Assembly (NCBI RefSeq): GCF_006124995.1
Contig: NZ_QEWN01000115.1
Location: 27,698-91,697 of the forward strand
Length of the DNA stretch: 64,000 nucleotides
From: Vibrio sp. Hep-1b-8
GTDB lineage: Bacteria > Pseudomonadota > Gammaproteobacteria > Enterobacterales > Vibrionaceae
Direction: 5' to 3'
The notes under the pieces are model-generated. The model worked only from the letters and a program-made list of their open reading frames with translations, was not told the DNA's origin and did no database searches. Made by a program: the position numbers and the translations under genes. Shown in pieces: positions 48,815 through 58,568 of the stretch (the first letter of the stretch is position 1; each line of letters begins with the position of its first letter).

Positions 48815-49600
48815 TTAGTGTTTAATGATGTCTTTTGCTGACTTATGTGTCCATTTGCCTCTCGGCTTATCAAGGTATTGAAAATGTTCATTCGTAAAAG
48901 AACCTTGGATGCATACGTATTTACGTTCACGCGAGTACACATCTTTACCTTCTAAGGCTTGAGTCAAAACCCATGGACCAGTAGTTGCGTAGACAGATTT
49001 TTCACCATCATGGTTATTGATGTTATCTACGATATTATTAATGACCTCTGTGAGTACAGGGTTGTTTGGTGCGCTGGCAATAAAGTAGTTGGTGTAATGC
49101 CCATTTTTCTTTAGAGACACATACATAGCACCGCAATTGTCCTTTAACTGTTTCTCTAAAGGCCACACGAGAGTGGCATCAATATCCATGTAAATGCCAC
49201 CTTCCGTATTTAGAACGACTAAGCGCCATAGATCTGCTTGTGCTGCACCATCATTCAGCTTCAGGTAGGCTTGATAGACTTCAGGTGAAGCATGCTTCTT
49301 TAAATAAATATCACGCTCTTCTGTACTAACGTATTGATAATCAAAACTCATAGACATCATGCGATTGTACAAGTAGTTCATGTACATAGGCATTGTGCTC
49401 ATATTCGAATAATTCGTCTGCCAGATCTTCCTTGGAATTTGTTTCTTTTCACTTGGGATCGTTTTGGCCTTTGAAAAGTCAGGTATTGCAAAGCGCTTAT
49501 TTGGGAATATCCAATGAAATGGGTATGCTAGTACTTTAAAAACATTCCCGATAAGTCGGGTTAAGCGATTTACGACTACAACTTGAAAATCAGCCATCAT
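48815..49600 (-). CDS. GT32-family glycosyltransferase (DXD sugar transferase)
   Basis: A 261-residue protein. The phrase IPRKIWQTNY and the metal-binding DXD in GGIYMDIDATLVWP identify the GT32 (OCH1/capsular) type. A hydrophobic region at about residues 15-33 may associate with the membrane. It is in the minus-strand core operon between the GT9 gene and waaA. Sugar specificity unknown. Confidence 0.82.
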   Translation of the reverse strand: MMADFQVVVVNRLTRLIGNVFKVLAYPFHWIFPNKRFAIPDFSKAKTIPSEKKQIPRKIWQTNYSNMSTMPMYMNYLYNRMMSMSFDYQYVSTEERDIYLKKHASPEVYQAYLKLNDGAAQADLWRLVVLNTEGGIYMDIDATLVWPLEKQLKDNCGAMYVSLKKNGHYTNYFIASAPNNPVLTEVINNIVDNINNHDGEKSVYATTGPWVLTQALEGKDVYSRERKYVCIQGSFTNEHFQYLDKPRGKWTHKSAKDIIKH

Positions 49601-49612
49601 TTCCCTTGTGGT

Positions 49613-50626
49613 TTAGGTTAGTTCATTATTCATCACGCAAATGATATCTTGAGTTGATGGTTTATTTCCATCTCCTTTCATTGTAATTGAGTGATTATCA
49701 TAAAGAGGCGTATACCTAAATGGTACGGTAGAGTAAAAAATACCGACAGTAGGTGTGTGAGTTGATATTGCTATGTTTCGAATGCCTGTATCGGGAGCAA
49801 CCAGTAAACGAGCTTTTGCTATTGTAGTGACAAGCTCTTCTAAAGGAATGCAGGGCTGGATAGAAAAGTTATCGTGCTTGGTTAAACTCTCTAGATACTC
49901 TCCCTTCTCATAATTGTTCTTTCCTTCGAGGTAGACATGGTTGTAGTGAGGAAAGTTAGCTATCGCTTGTTCAACGAGCTCAAACATTTCTTCTTTAGAC
50001 AGGATTTTCGTTTCAGTTGAAGCTCCATTGAAGTACAGAATGGTAGGCTTGTCTTTATCATATATGTCATGGTGACTAGGGTAACCGAAGTCTAAAGGGC
50101 GAGTAGGGTTGTGGCCAAGTAGTTTGAGCATGTCTAGCATGCATTCAACCTCAGGCTGGAAGTCAGAGCGGAATACTGCGAGGTTGAATAAAGTTCCTCT
50201 GAGGTAGCTCTTATATGGAAAGCCTATTTTTAGTTTTGCTTTAGTGAGCGCAACCATCCAGTGAGATCGATTAGTACTCGCTAGATCAAAAATAATATCC
50301 TGTTCACCTAATTCACGAATATTGTCGATTTTGCTTTTGAAGCTTGTGGAAGCTTTCTTATCTTTCCCTGGCATCACATGCACATGATCAACCAAATCTT
50401 CAGGTGTACCATACATGTAGTTAGATACGCCAACTAAAGTAATTTTTGCATTCGGAAAAAACTTTCGAGCTTCGATTAGGAAGGGTCTTACGATAACCTG
50501 ATCGCCAAGTGCAGCATGGCGAATAATGGCAATCTTCGAAATACTCTTAGGGTCAAATTCAGTAGAAATGTACTTGCGAGCTTTTTTAGATGCGTAAGCG
50601 CCTCGTTCAAACCAAAGATGTTTCAT
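49613..50626 (-). CDS. GT9-family glycosyltransferase
   Basis: A 337-residue protein. KIAIIRHAALGDQVIVRPFL matches the GT9 start region and LVAPDTGIRNIAISTHTPTV the nucleotide-sugar site. It is more divergent than its neighbours. The basic N-terminal extension (YASKKARKYIS) is unusual. Probably extends the LPS core. Confidence 0.8.
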   Translation of the reverse strand: MKHLWFERGAYASKKARKYISTEFDPKSISKIAIIRHAALGDQVIVRPFLIEARKFFPNAKITLVGVSNYMYGTPEDLVDHVHVMPGKDKKASTSFKSKIDNIRELGEQDIIFDLASTNRSHWMVALTKAKLKIGFPYKSYLRGTLFNLAVFRSDFQPEVECMLDMLKLLGHNPTRPLDFGYPSHHDIYDKDKPTILYFNGASTETKILSKEEMFELVEQAIANFPHYNHVYLEGKNNYEKGEYLESLTKHDNFSIQPCIPLEELVTTIAKARLLVAPDTGIRNIAISTHTPTVGIFYSTVPFRYTPLYDNHSITMKGDGNKPSTQDIICVMNNELT

Positions 50627-50631
50627 AGATA

Positions 50632-51669
50632 CTAGTACTCGATGAATTTGTTTAATGCGGTGATAACTTGATCAGGGTAAAGTTTATTTAAACAGTCTTG
50701 ATGACTTAACGGGCACTCACGCTTAAAGCATGGTCGACACTCGATATCAGTATGCACCATTTCTAATTTCTCTGTTAGAGGCGGAGTGTATTTCGGTGAG
50801 CTTGACCCGTAAATAGCCACGATATTGCACCCGACGGCAGCCGACACATGCATTAGTCCTGAGTCATTAGATACAACGGTCTGACAGGCGGCAAGTAGGT
50901 CAACAGCTTCAATTAAGGATGTTTTACCTGCTAAGTTATAACAATCTCGTTTATTATCATCGACCAGAGCATTGCGGATTCTATCTGTGACATCATGATC
51001 TTTGGCCGAACCGAATAGCCATACTTGATAGCCTTTCTCGATAAGATAGTTAGCCACTTCGGCATAATATTTGTCTGGCCACCTTTTAGCTGGGCCGAAT
51101 TCAGCACCAGGACATAGCCCAATCACTGGTTTAATTGAAGTAAGACCTAGCTTTGCTCTAGCAGCAATTTTCGCCTTTTCATCTATAGTGAGTTTCGGTG
51201 AGGGGCAGCTGCTCAAACTAACATTATTGAGCATTTCGTCTTTGGGAAATGCTAACGCAACGTAGCGTTCAACCATATATTGGAACGCACGTTTATCAGG
51301 TCTCAAATCATTGAGTAAGCCGAAACGGAGTTCTCCCTTCCATCCAGTTCTTTTCGGAATATTCGCAAACCAAGGGATCAGTGCGGATTTGGCTGAGTTT
51401 GGTAATATATAAGCGTTTTCATAACTGCCTAACAGACTTTTACCTATAGCTCTGCGGCCAAACAAGTCAAATTGCCCATGTCCGATAGGCATTTCAATCG
51501 CTCTATTAACTTCGGGCATTCTCTCTAGAATAGGCTTACACCAAGCTGGAGCAAGAACATCAATTTTACTAGTCGGATTGAGCTGTTTTAGGGTGATATA
51601 CAAGCTCTGTGACATCACCATATCCCCGACCCATGAAGGCCCGATAACCAGTATATTATTTTGAGTCAT
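50632..51669 (-). CDS. waaF: ADP-heptose:LPS heptosyltransferase II WaaF
   Basis: A 345-residue GT9 enzyme. ILVIGPSWVGDMVMSQSLY, GLCPGAEFGPAKRWP and VSNDSGLMHVSAAVGCNIVA are the WaaF signatures, and the C-terminal cysteine-containing tail (CRPCFKRECPLSHQDCL) is typical. It adds the second heptose. The start at 51669 (MTQNNILVIG) is preferred and overlaps the end of waaL by 14 bp. Confidence 0.92.
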   Translation of the reverse strand: MTQNNILVIGPSWVGDMVMSQSLYITLKQLNPTSKIDVLAPAWCKPILERMPEVNRAIEMPIGHGQFDLFGRRAIGKSLLGSYENAYILPNSAKSALIPWFANIPKRTGWKGELRFGLLNDLRPDKRAFQYMVERYVALAFPKDEMLNNVSLSSCPSPKLTIDEKAKIAARAKLGLTSIKPVIGLCPGAEFGPAKRWPDKYYAEVANYLIEKGYQVWLFGSAKDHDVTDRIRNALVDDNKRDCYNLAGKTSLIEAVDLLAACQTVVSNDSGLMHVSAAVGCNIVAIYGSSSPKYTPPLTEKLEMVHTDIECRPCFKRECPLSHQDCLNKLYPDQVITALNKFIEY

Positions 51670-52900
51670 TTGATTGATTACCATTTGTCTCAAGTTGAAC
51701 TAAGGCAAAGAGAGTCGCAAGCGTAAAGGCATAAAACGTACTGATAAGATTAGCTTGTAATGGCGCTTCAGTTAATCCGTAAACCATAAAACCAGCGACA
51801 AAGACACTGCCAGTCATTGCTAGTGTCGAGTTTGATTTTAAGAAACGATAAGTAAAGAAAGTCCAAGGAAAAACAAGTATCGCTAGGATTGCTGCAATAC
51901 CAAACAACCCATTACCTGCCAACATTTCGAAGTACTGACTATGGGCATGACCTCGACTAATGCCTAATACCCAATCAGTAACTTCCCCTTTAGCGTGTAG
52001 TTCTTTATTGAACTCTTCTCTCTGCTCATAGGTTGAACCAAATATCGGGTTTTGTTCAAACGCATACATTGCTGACTTCCACAGTTGCAAACGTCCACCG
52101 GATGATTTTGCTTTCTCCGTATTGCCTTGAGCTATCTGAGTAAATTCCATAATTGTATAGTCAATTCTATCTTCAACGGCGTCTATGGAATTGTAAGCAG
52201 CGAATGAAATAGCGATAACAACCAGAGCAGATATAGAGATAAGTTTTAAGCTAAGCCTTTTCCAGTTTAGTAGTGCGAAAAAAACTAAAAGAATAGGAAT
52301 GGCAAACATTGCGCCGCGAGTTAGCGTAAGTGTTGTCGCAGCAGCAGCTACTATACTTGCTGAGAGTAACCATATTTTACGCTGGGAGTTTTTAACCAAA
52401 CATAATGCAAGAAAAGAAAGCGCACAACTAAGGTACCCAAAATTTATGCTGTACAGAAAGCCATCAACGCGAGGCATGGCTAGAATGAAAAATTGATAAA
52501 TAGCGATTCCGAGTGCGCCGAAAGAACCAACAATAACACCAAGCTCCATTGCACTTGTTGCACTAGCCTTAGATTTAAGAGTTGTTTTAAGGGCAAGGTA
52601 TATTGGAATGCAAAGAAGGAACCTAATAGGGCCTTTGAAGTAACGGAACGTATCTCCATCTATAATCGCAACGGGTATATTAGCTAAGACGTAAGCGCTT
52701 AAGCCAATAACTACTGCCCAATCAAACTGATCAATAGATACTGAATTTTTATTATTGAATAGTACATAAAGTGATAGAAATACTGTGAGTCCAACAACCC
52801 CAACGGTAAAATTTGGTGTCCATAATAGTAAAGCTGGAGATAGAAAAATAGCGCTTAGAAAAAAGCGTTCAGTTAAAGGCGACGTTATAGTGGAACTCAA
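51656..52900 (-). CDS. waaL: O-antigen ligase WaaL / O-antigen polymerase family
   Basis: A 414-residue polytopic membrane protein with about ten to twelve helices and a large periplasmic loop (RGHAHSQYFEMLAGNGLFG), the Wzy_C pattern. In this position it is most likely the ligase that joins O-antigen to lipid A-core in the periplasm. A polymerase role cannot be excluded from sequence alone. Confidence 0.85.
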   Translation of the reverse strand: MSSTITSPLTERFFLSAIFLSPALLLWTPNFTVGVVGLTVFLSLYVLFNNKNSVSIDQFDWAVVIGLSAYVLANIPVAIIDGDTFRYFKGPIRFLLCIPIYLALKTTLKSKASATSAMELGVIVGSFGALGIAIYQFFILAMPRVDGFLYSINFGYLSCALSFLALCLVKNSQRKIWLLSASIVAAAATTLTLTRGAMFAIPILLVFFALLNWKRLSLKLISISALVVIAISFAAYNSIDAVEDRIDYTIMEFTQIAQGNTEKAKSSGGRLQLWKSAMYAFEQNPIFGSTYEQREEFNKELHAKGEVTDWVLGISRGHAHSQYFEMLAGNGLFGIAAILAILVFPWTFFTYRFLKSNSTLAMTGSVFVAGFMVYGLTEAPLQANLISTFYAFTLATLFALVQLETNGNQSNDSK

Positions 52901-52913
52901 TGATTTACTTCTC

Positions 52914-54032
52914 TTAATATTGGTAGTATCGCTTTAGTAGCTTTTCAATGTGGCTATCCATAGCAAATTCTTGAAGAACTCTTTGACGAGCAAGTACAGC
53001 ATTATTGTTCATTAGGGATTCAGAGTCTACATACTGTTTGAGTTTTCTGGCTATATCTTGTGCGCTTGTTGGCGTACATAGTAGTCCTGTATTGGCAACT
53101 ATCTCTGGAATTGCACCAGTGTTGGATCCTACTATCGCCTTAGTGGCCGCCATCGCTTCAATTACGGTAAGCCCGAAAGCTTCGTTATGAGATGGAATAC
53201 AGACAATATCCATTAACGACAGAAGTTTTTTAGTATCTGAGCGAAAGCCTGTAAAGTGGATGTCTCTATAGGCTGCAGATTTTTTAGCAATCGTTTGAAG
53301 TTTGTCCACGTAATCTACGTCAGCACCTTCTTGTTCTAATAAGCCCCCGACAATAATTAATTGGGTATTTGGTGCGCTTTCTTTTAGGTACCCAAATGCT
53401 TCGATCAGCTCTTTTTGTCCTTTTCCATCACATAGCCGGCCAACGCAGCCTATGGTCAAATAATCAGTTCTAAGCTCCAGTTCTTTGTGCAATTGCTTTT
53501 TTTCTGAATCTTCGATAGGGGTAAAGTCTGAAATATCCGTTCCTAACCATAGGACCGATATTTGGTCGCGAGTCACTGGTAGCGCTTTGACATTGCGTTG
53601 ATAGGTGGCATTGCTAATAGAGAATATTTGATTAACTTTAGAGTAAACCCAGCGATGATAGAGAGACTTCTTTGGTCGAGTAACTCCCATGTGTTCAGTA
53701 AAAAACACCTTAAGCTGTGGCTGAAGTTGTTTTAACAGGGCTGCGACTAGTAGATCGCCAGACTTATGGCAATGAATATGTGTGATACCGTTTTCTTTCA
53801 CCCATTGATTTAGAGCGAGAAGTTGTATTGTGACTAGTTTTTGCTTTGAGCTTGAAAAGAATGTCGTCATACCAACAAAGTGAAATGAGTCCGCAACTTT
53901 AGTGTTGTCTAAGCATAACCCAAAAACTTGGTAGCCTCGGTGTAAAAGCTCTTTACCGACGCGGCTAGGGTACATTTCAAGTCCACCCCACCCTTTGGAT
54001 AAGCAGATGTGTAAAATGATAGTCTTATTCAT
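52914..54032 (-). CDS. GT4-family glycosyltransferase
   Basis: A 372-residue GT-B enzyme. The N-terminal GWGGLEMYPSRVGKEL and the C-terminal EX7E motif in SHNEAFGLTVIEAMA are typical. It probably adds a hexose to the outer core. First gene of the minus-strand operon running to waaA, divergent from pseB across 131 bp in which I could not place firm promoters. Confidence 0.87.
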   Translation of the reverse strand: MNKTIILHICLSKGWGGLEMYPSRVGKELLHRGYQVFGLCLDNTKVADSFHFVGMTTFFSSSKQKLVTIQLLALNQWVKENGITHIHCHKSGDLLVAALLKQLQPQLKVFFTEHMGVTRPKKSLYHRWVYSKVNQIFSISNATYQRNVKALPVTRDQISVLWLGTDISDFTPIEDSEKKQLHKELELRTDYLTIGCVGRLCDGKGQKELIEAFGYLKESAPNTQLIIVGGLLEQEGADVDYVDKLQTIAKKSAAYRDIHFTGFRSDTKKLLSLMDIVCIPSHNEAFGLTVIEAMAATKAIVGSNTGAIPEIVANTGLLCTPTSAQDIARKLKQYVDSESLMNNNAVLARQRVLQEFAMDSHIEKLLKRYYQY

Positions 54033-54163
54033 GTATTGCTATACTTATATGGTCAGAGTTCATTGTTTCTTGCAGCTGAACAAGTAAAATGGGACGTTCA
54101 CAGTGCATGCTTCTGGAATTTCATCTTCAGTAGGTAGCTTATCATAAATCAATGGGTAAAATT

Positions 54164-55177
54164 ATGTTGAACAATAAATCTGTTTTGATTACTGGCGGTA
54201 CTGGATCGTTTGGTAAACAGTTCATTAAAACTATCTTAGAGCGCTACTCTGAAGTAAAAAAAATCATAATCTTTTCGCGTGATGAGCTGAAGCAGTTTGA
54301 GATCAAACAACAGTATCCGGCTAAAGATTACCCTCAATTGCGTTTCTTTATCGGTGATGTTCGTGATAAGGAGCGCATGATAGATGCTTGTGAAGGCGTT
54401 GATGTTATTATCCATGCTGCAGCGATTAAGCAAGTTGATACAGCAGAATACAACCCAACAGAGTGTATACGCACAAATGTTGATGGAGCTGAAAATGTAA
54501 TTAAAGCGGCTCTCAAGTGTGGCGTTAAAGATGTAGTAGCCTTGTCTACGGATAAAGCATGTGCACCAATCAACCTTTACGGTGCCACCAAACTTGCATC
54601 AGATAAGTTATTTGCGGCGGCAAATAATATTAAAGGTTCTAAAGATATTCGCTTTAGTGTCGTGCGCTACGGCAATGTGATGGGTTCTCGTGGTTCTGTA
54701 ATACCTTTCTTTATGAAGAAAAAAGAAGAGGGCGAGCTACCAATCACTCACGAAGAGATGACTCGCTTTAACATCTCACTTCAAGATGGTGTAAACATGG
54801 TGATGTACGCACTTGAAAATCATCTTGGTGGTGAAATCTTTATCCCTAAAATTCCTTCATACAAAATCCTTGATATTGCAGAAGCAATAGCACCAGGCAT
54901 TAAAACAAAAGTCGTAGGTATTCGTCCTGGCGAAAAATTGCATGAAGAGATGATTACTGACACAGACTCTCTAAATACGATTGATATGGGTAAGTACTAC
55001 GCGATTCTACCTTCTGTATCATTTACTTAGACAGAGCGAGAGTATTTGGAGCATCATAAAGCTGAAAAAGTACCATTCGGCTTTAAGTACAACTCAGGAA
55101 CAAACACTGAGTGGGAAACTATTGAAGGTCTGCGTGAACTAATCAAAGAGCATGTAGATCCAAACTTTACAGTGTGA
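54164..55177 (+). pseudogene. pseB: UDP-GlcNAc 4,6-dehydratase (inverting) PseB with an in-frame amber codon
   Basis: The Rossmann motif TGGTGSFGK, the YGATKLASDK active-site region and the rest of PseB are intact to codon 288. A TAG at 55028-55030 then interrupts the frame (SVSFT-stop-TEREYLEHH). The frame continues open through the expected PseB end (FKYNSGTNTEW, EHVDPNFTV) to TGA at 55175-55177, which overlaps the pseC GTG region. So a single substitution has made a nonsense codon 49 codons from the end. The truncated product lacks the C-terminal segment. PseB starts pseudaminic acid synthesis; the later genes are intact. The ATG at 54164 is preferred over 54152. Confidence 0.85.
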
Positions 55178-55185
55178 GAACAATC

Positions 55186-56349
55186 GTGATTCCTTACGGT
55201 AAGCAAGATATTAGTCAGCAAGACATCGAGAGTGTTCTTGATGTCCTGAGGTCGGACTTTTTAACGCAGGGGCCACAGGTTCCTGCATTTGAGGCAGCGC
55301 TTGTTGAACAGACTGGCGCTAACCATGCTCTAACTGTGAACAGTGCAACATCAGCCCTGCATATTGCTTGCCTTGCTTTAGGGCTGGGGCAGGGTGATTG
55401 GCTATGGACATCTCCGATTACATTCGTCGCATCTGCAAACTGTGGTTTGTATTGCGGGGCTCAAGTAGATTTTGTCGATATTGACCCTGACACATACAAT
55501 ATGTGCCCAAAACGTCTTGAAGAAAAACTGATCGACGCTAAAGCAAATGGCAAGTTGCCTAAAGTCGTTGTTCCGGTCCATTTATGTGGGCAACCATGTG
55601 ATATGGCTGCGATTGCTAAGTTGGCAAAAGAGTATGGCTTTAAGGTTATTGAAGATGCTTCACATGCGATTGGTGGTCGATATAAAGACCAGCCGATAGG
55701 GAGTTGCGAATACTCAGACATTACAGTGTTTAGTTTTCACCCAGTGAAGATTGTAACGACTGCTGAAGGCGGAGCTGCGCTGACCAATAAAAAAGCGTTG
55801 GCAGATAAAATGGCGCTATTGCGAAGCCATGGTGTTACTCGTGATCCTGAGTTTATGCGTGGAGAGTCTCATGGCGGTTGGTATTATCAGCAAGTAGACC
55901 TTGGTTTTAACTACCGTATGACTGAGCTTCAAGCTGCATTAGGTGTAAGTCAAATGAAACGCCTTAATGACTTTGTAGCAGCTCGTCATGAGTTGGCTAA
56001 AGGCTATAACAAAAAACTTGCTGACTTGCCTTTGGTGCTGCCTTACCAGTTACCGGACACATATTCAGGGTTGCATTTATTTGTGATTCGTTTGCGTTTA
56101 GATGAAATCAAATTAACACACAACCAAGTATTTGATGCGCTGCGTGAGCGTGGAATAGGGGTTAACCTTCACTATATTCCAGTTCATACTCAGCCATACT
56201 ATCAAGATCTCGGGTTTGCTGTTGGGAGTTTCCCTGAATCAGAGCGCTACTATAGCGAAGCGATTTCTCTACCTATGTTCCATGGTATGACTGAAGAGCA
56301 ACAAGATACTGTAGTTCAAACTTTGACTGATATTTTGCAAGGGCGTTAA
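55186..56349 (+). CDS. pseC: UDP-4-amino-4,6-dideoxy-N-acetyl-beta-L-altrosamine transaminase PseC
   Basis: A 387-residue PLP-dependent DegT/DnrJ/EryC1 aminotransferase. The PLP lysine is in VFSFHPVKIVTTAEGG, the family segment in VIEDASHAIGGRY. It aminates the PseB product. The start is taken as GTG 55186 (VIPYGKQDIS); GTG 55174, which overlaps the pseB stop, is also in frame. Its stop overlaps the pseF start by one base. Confidence 0.93.
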   Translation: MIPYGKQDISQQDIESVLDVLRSDFLTQGPQVPAFEAALVEQTGANHALTVNSATSALHIACLALGLGQGDWLWTSPITFVASANCGLYCGAQVDFVDIDPDTYNMCPKRLEEKLIDAKANGKLPKVVVPVHLCGQPCDMAAIAKLAKEYGFKVIEDASHAIGGRYKDQPIGSCEYSDITVFSFHPVKIVTTAEGGAALTNKKALADKMALLRSHGVTRDPEFMRGESHGGWYYQQVDLGFNYRMTELQAALGVSQMKRLNDFVAARHELAKGYNKKLADLPLVLPYQLPDTYSGLHLFVIRLRLDEIKLTHNQVFDALRERGIGVNLHYIPVHTQPYYQDLGFAVGSFPESERYYSEAISLPMFHGMTEEQQDTVVQTLTDILQGR

Positions 56350-57041
56350 TGAAAATAGCCATTATCCCAGCTCGCGGTGGTAGTAAGCGCATCCCGAGAA
56401 AAAATATTAAAGCGTTTCATGGTAAACCTATGATCGCATACTCGATTGAGGCTGCAATCGAATCGGGTTGTTTTGATGAGGTCATTGTTTCTACCGATGA
56501 CTCTGAAATAGCTGATATAGCGAAAGAGTATGGCGCGCAAGTACCATTCTTGCGTCCTGCGGATATTTCAGATGACTATGCGACAACGATGGATGTTATG
56601 GAGCATGCGATTCGTTGGTGTGAAGCCGAAGGGTGGGATGTAGAAGCGGTATGCTGTTTGTATGCGACAGCTCCCTTTGTGCTACCCAAAGATCTTCAGA
56701 ATGGCTATCAACTGCTTCAAGATTCTGGGGTTCAGTTTGCTTTTAGTGCTACGTCTTTCCCATTTCCAATTCAGCGTGCAATTAAGCTTGATGAGCAAGG
56801 TGCTGTTTCCATGTTCTCTCCTGAAAATGAACAGGTGCGGTCACAAGATCTTGAAGAGGCTTATCATGATGCTGGTCAGTTTTACTGGGGGCAGACTCGT
56901 GCCTTTTTAGATAAGCTTTCTATTTTTTCTCCTCATTCGAAAGCTGTACTTTTACCTCGCAATCGTGTTCAGGATATTGATACACCAGAAGATTGGGAGT
57001 TGGCAGAGTCCCTGTTTTCCGCTTTGAAGCTAGTGAAATAA
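56349..57041 (+). CDS. pseF: CMP-pseudaminic acid cytidylyltransferase PseF
   Basis: A 230-residue nucleotidyltransferase with the CTP-binding IPARGGSKRIPRKNIKAF and the DTPEDWELAE end motif. It activates Pse as CMP-Pse. Coupled to pseC by a TAATG overlap and 17 bp before the pseG-pseH gene. Confidence 0.93.
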   Translation: MKIAIIPARGGSKRIPRKNIKAFHGKPMIAYSIEAAIESGCFDEVIVSTDDSEIADIAKEYGAQVPFLRPADISDDYATTMDVMEHAIRWCEAEGWDVEAVCCLYATAPFVLPKDLQNGYQLLQDSGVQFAFSATSFPFPIQRAIKLDEQGAVSMFSPENEQVRSQDLEEAYHDAGQFYWGQTRAFLDKLSIFSPHSKAVLLPRNRVQDIDTPEDWELAESLFSALKLVK

Positions 57042-57058
57042 CAGAGTTAGGATAAACC

Positions 57059-58561
57059 ATGAAGGTTGTTTTCCGCGTAGATGCATCATTATTGATCGGC
57101 AGTGGGCATGTCATGAGGTGTCTTGTTCTTGCTGATGAGCTAAAGCGCAAAGGTCACGATATTGTATTTGCTTGCACACCATTAGAGAGTGATATGCGCA
57201 CTTTCATTAGTGAGCGAGGCTTTGTTGTTGTAAACCTTCCGGAACCGAAGCAAGTAGTTGTTCCTAAGCATAATGCTGATTATGTTTCTTGGCTTCAAAA
57301 AAGTGTACTTGAAGATGCGCAAGATTTTATCGCTACGATCACTTGTGCCGATCTCGTTATAACCGACCATTATGCGATTGATAGAGAGTGGCAAAGTGTT
57401 GTCATCGATTCTATGAATTGTCGACTCTTTGCGATTGATGATTTAGCAAGGTGCCATAGAGCAGACTTGATTTTGGATCAGACGCTAGGTCGTCTCGAGA
57501 CTGACTATCAAGAGTCGAACACACGCGCTCTTGTTGGTAGTGAGTATGCTCTTCTACAACCTTGCTTTTCCAGTAAAAGAGAATTAGCTGTATCTAGAAC
57601 GCTGAGTAGTAAAAAACCTAACGTGCTTATCTCTATGGGGGGGATCGATGCTCCCAACGCGACATTTGAAGTCTTAAATACACTACACCCTCAAATCAAT
57701 GCTAACTTCACTGTTCTGCTCTCACCAAGAGCACCGAATTTTCAACAAGTAGCAGCATGGTGTGCTCGTTACTCGAACGTTACCCATTTGGAGTTTGTCT
57801 CTGATATGGCGAGTTTGATGTTAAAACATGATATAGCTATTGGTGCTCCTGGAACGACAAGTTGGGAAAGAGCCTGTTTAGGACTACCTAATGTCATTGT
57901 GCCTCTTGCAGACAATCAGAAGATGATCTGTGAACAGCTCGTCAAGCATCAGGCTACGATTAAAGTTGATCTTGAAGATATTTCAAGTCAGGTACTCTCT
58001 GGTTACCAAATGACATTGAATTCTTGGGAAGCTTTTAAACGGGCTAACCTTATTCTTTGTGATGGACGTGGGGTAAAAAGAGTGGCCTATGAAGTTGAAC
58101 AGCTTTTTAGTGATAATAATGATGGTTATTCTATTGAAAGGGTGAAGCAGCAAGATATTAGGCTTGTTTATGAATGGCAATGCCACCCTGAAACAAGGAA
58201 ATACGCATTAAATACCAATGTTCCAACGTGGGATGAACATCAAGCATGGATGTCTAGGAAACTGCAGTCTGCTTCTGACTATTTTTATATGGTAGTTGAT
58301 AAAGGAAATGGTAATAAAGTAGGAGCCGTACGTTTAGATAGAGTGCGTCCTGAGCACTATCTTGTATCAATATTTGTTGAACCAAATAGTTACGGAAAAG
58401 GGATCGCTTCTAGAGCTCTTGAAATGGTAGATGCTATTCACCCTGATGTCACTTTACATGCAACAGTACTAAAAGCTAATTTGGCTTCTCAAAAACTCTT
58501 TCAGAAAGCTTGCTATCAACAAACCGATGAAGAAACGTATATCCGACAACCTATTCATTGA
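57059..58561 (+). CDS. pseG: Fused PseG hydrolase and PseH N-acetyltransferase
   Basis: A 500-residue fusion. Residues 1 to about 345 are PseG, the UDP-sugar hydrolase (GSGHVMRCLVLADEL at the N-terminus, GAPGTTSWERACLGLP near 265). Residues about 358-500 are a GNAT acetyltransferase (VEPNSYGKGIASRALEM acetyl-CoA loop), matching PseH. In many bacteria the two are separate genes. The fusion gives successive steps: 4-N-acetylation then release of UDP. pseI follows after 7 bp. Confidence 0.9.
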   Translation: MKVVFRVDASLLIGSGHVMRCLVLADELKRKGHDIVFACTPLESDMRTFISERGFVVVNLPEPKQVVVPKHNADYVSWLQKSVLEDAQDFIATITCADLVITDHYAIDREWQSVVIDSMNCRLFAIDDLARCHRADLILDQTLGRLETDYQESNTRALVGSEYALLQPCFSSKRELAVSRTLSSKKPNVLISMGGIDAPNATFEVLNTLHPQINANFTVLLSPRAPNFQQVAAWCARYSNVTHLEFVSDMASLMLKHDIAIGAPGTTSWERACLGLPNVIVPLADNQKMICEQLVKHQATIKVDLEDISSQVLSGYQMTLNSWEAFKRANLILCDGRGVKRVAYEVEQLFSDNNDGYSIERVKQQDIRLVYEWQCHPETRKYALNTNVPTWDEHQAWMSRKLQSASDYFYMVVDKGNGNKVGAVRLDRVRPEHYLVSIFVEPNSYGKGIASRALEMVDAIHPDVTLHATVLKANLASQKLFQKACYQQTDEETYIRQPIH

Positions 58562-58568
58562 GGCAAAA

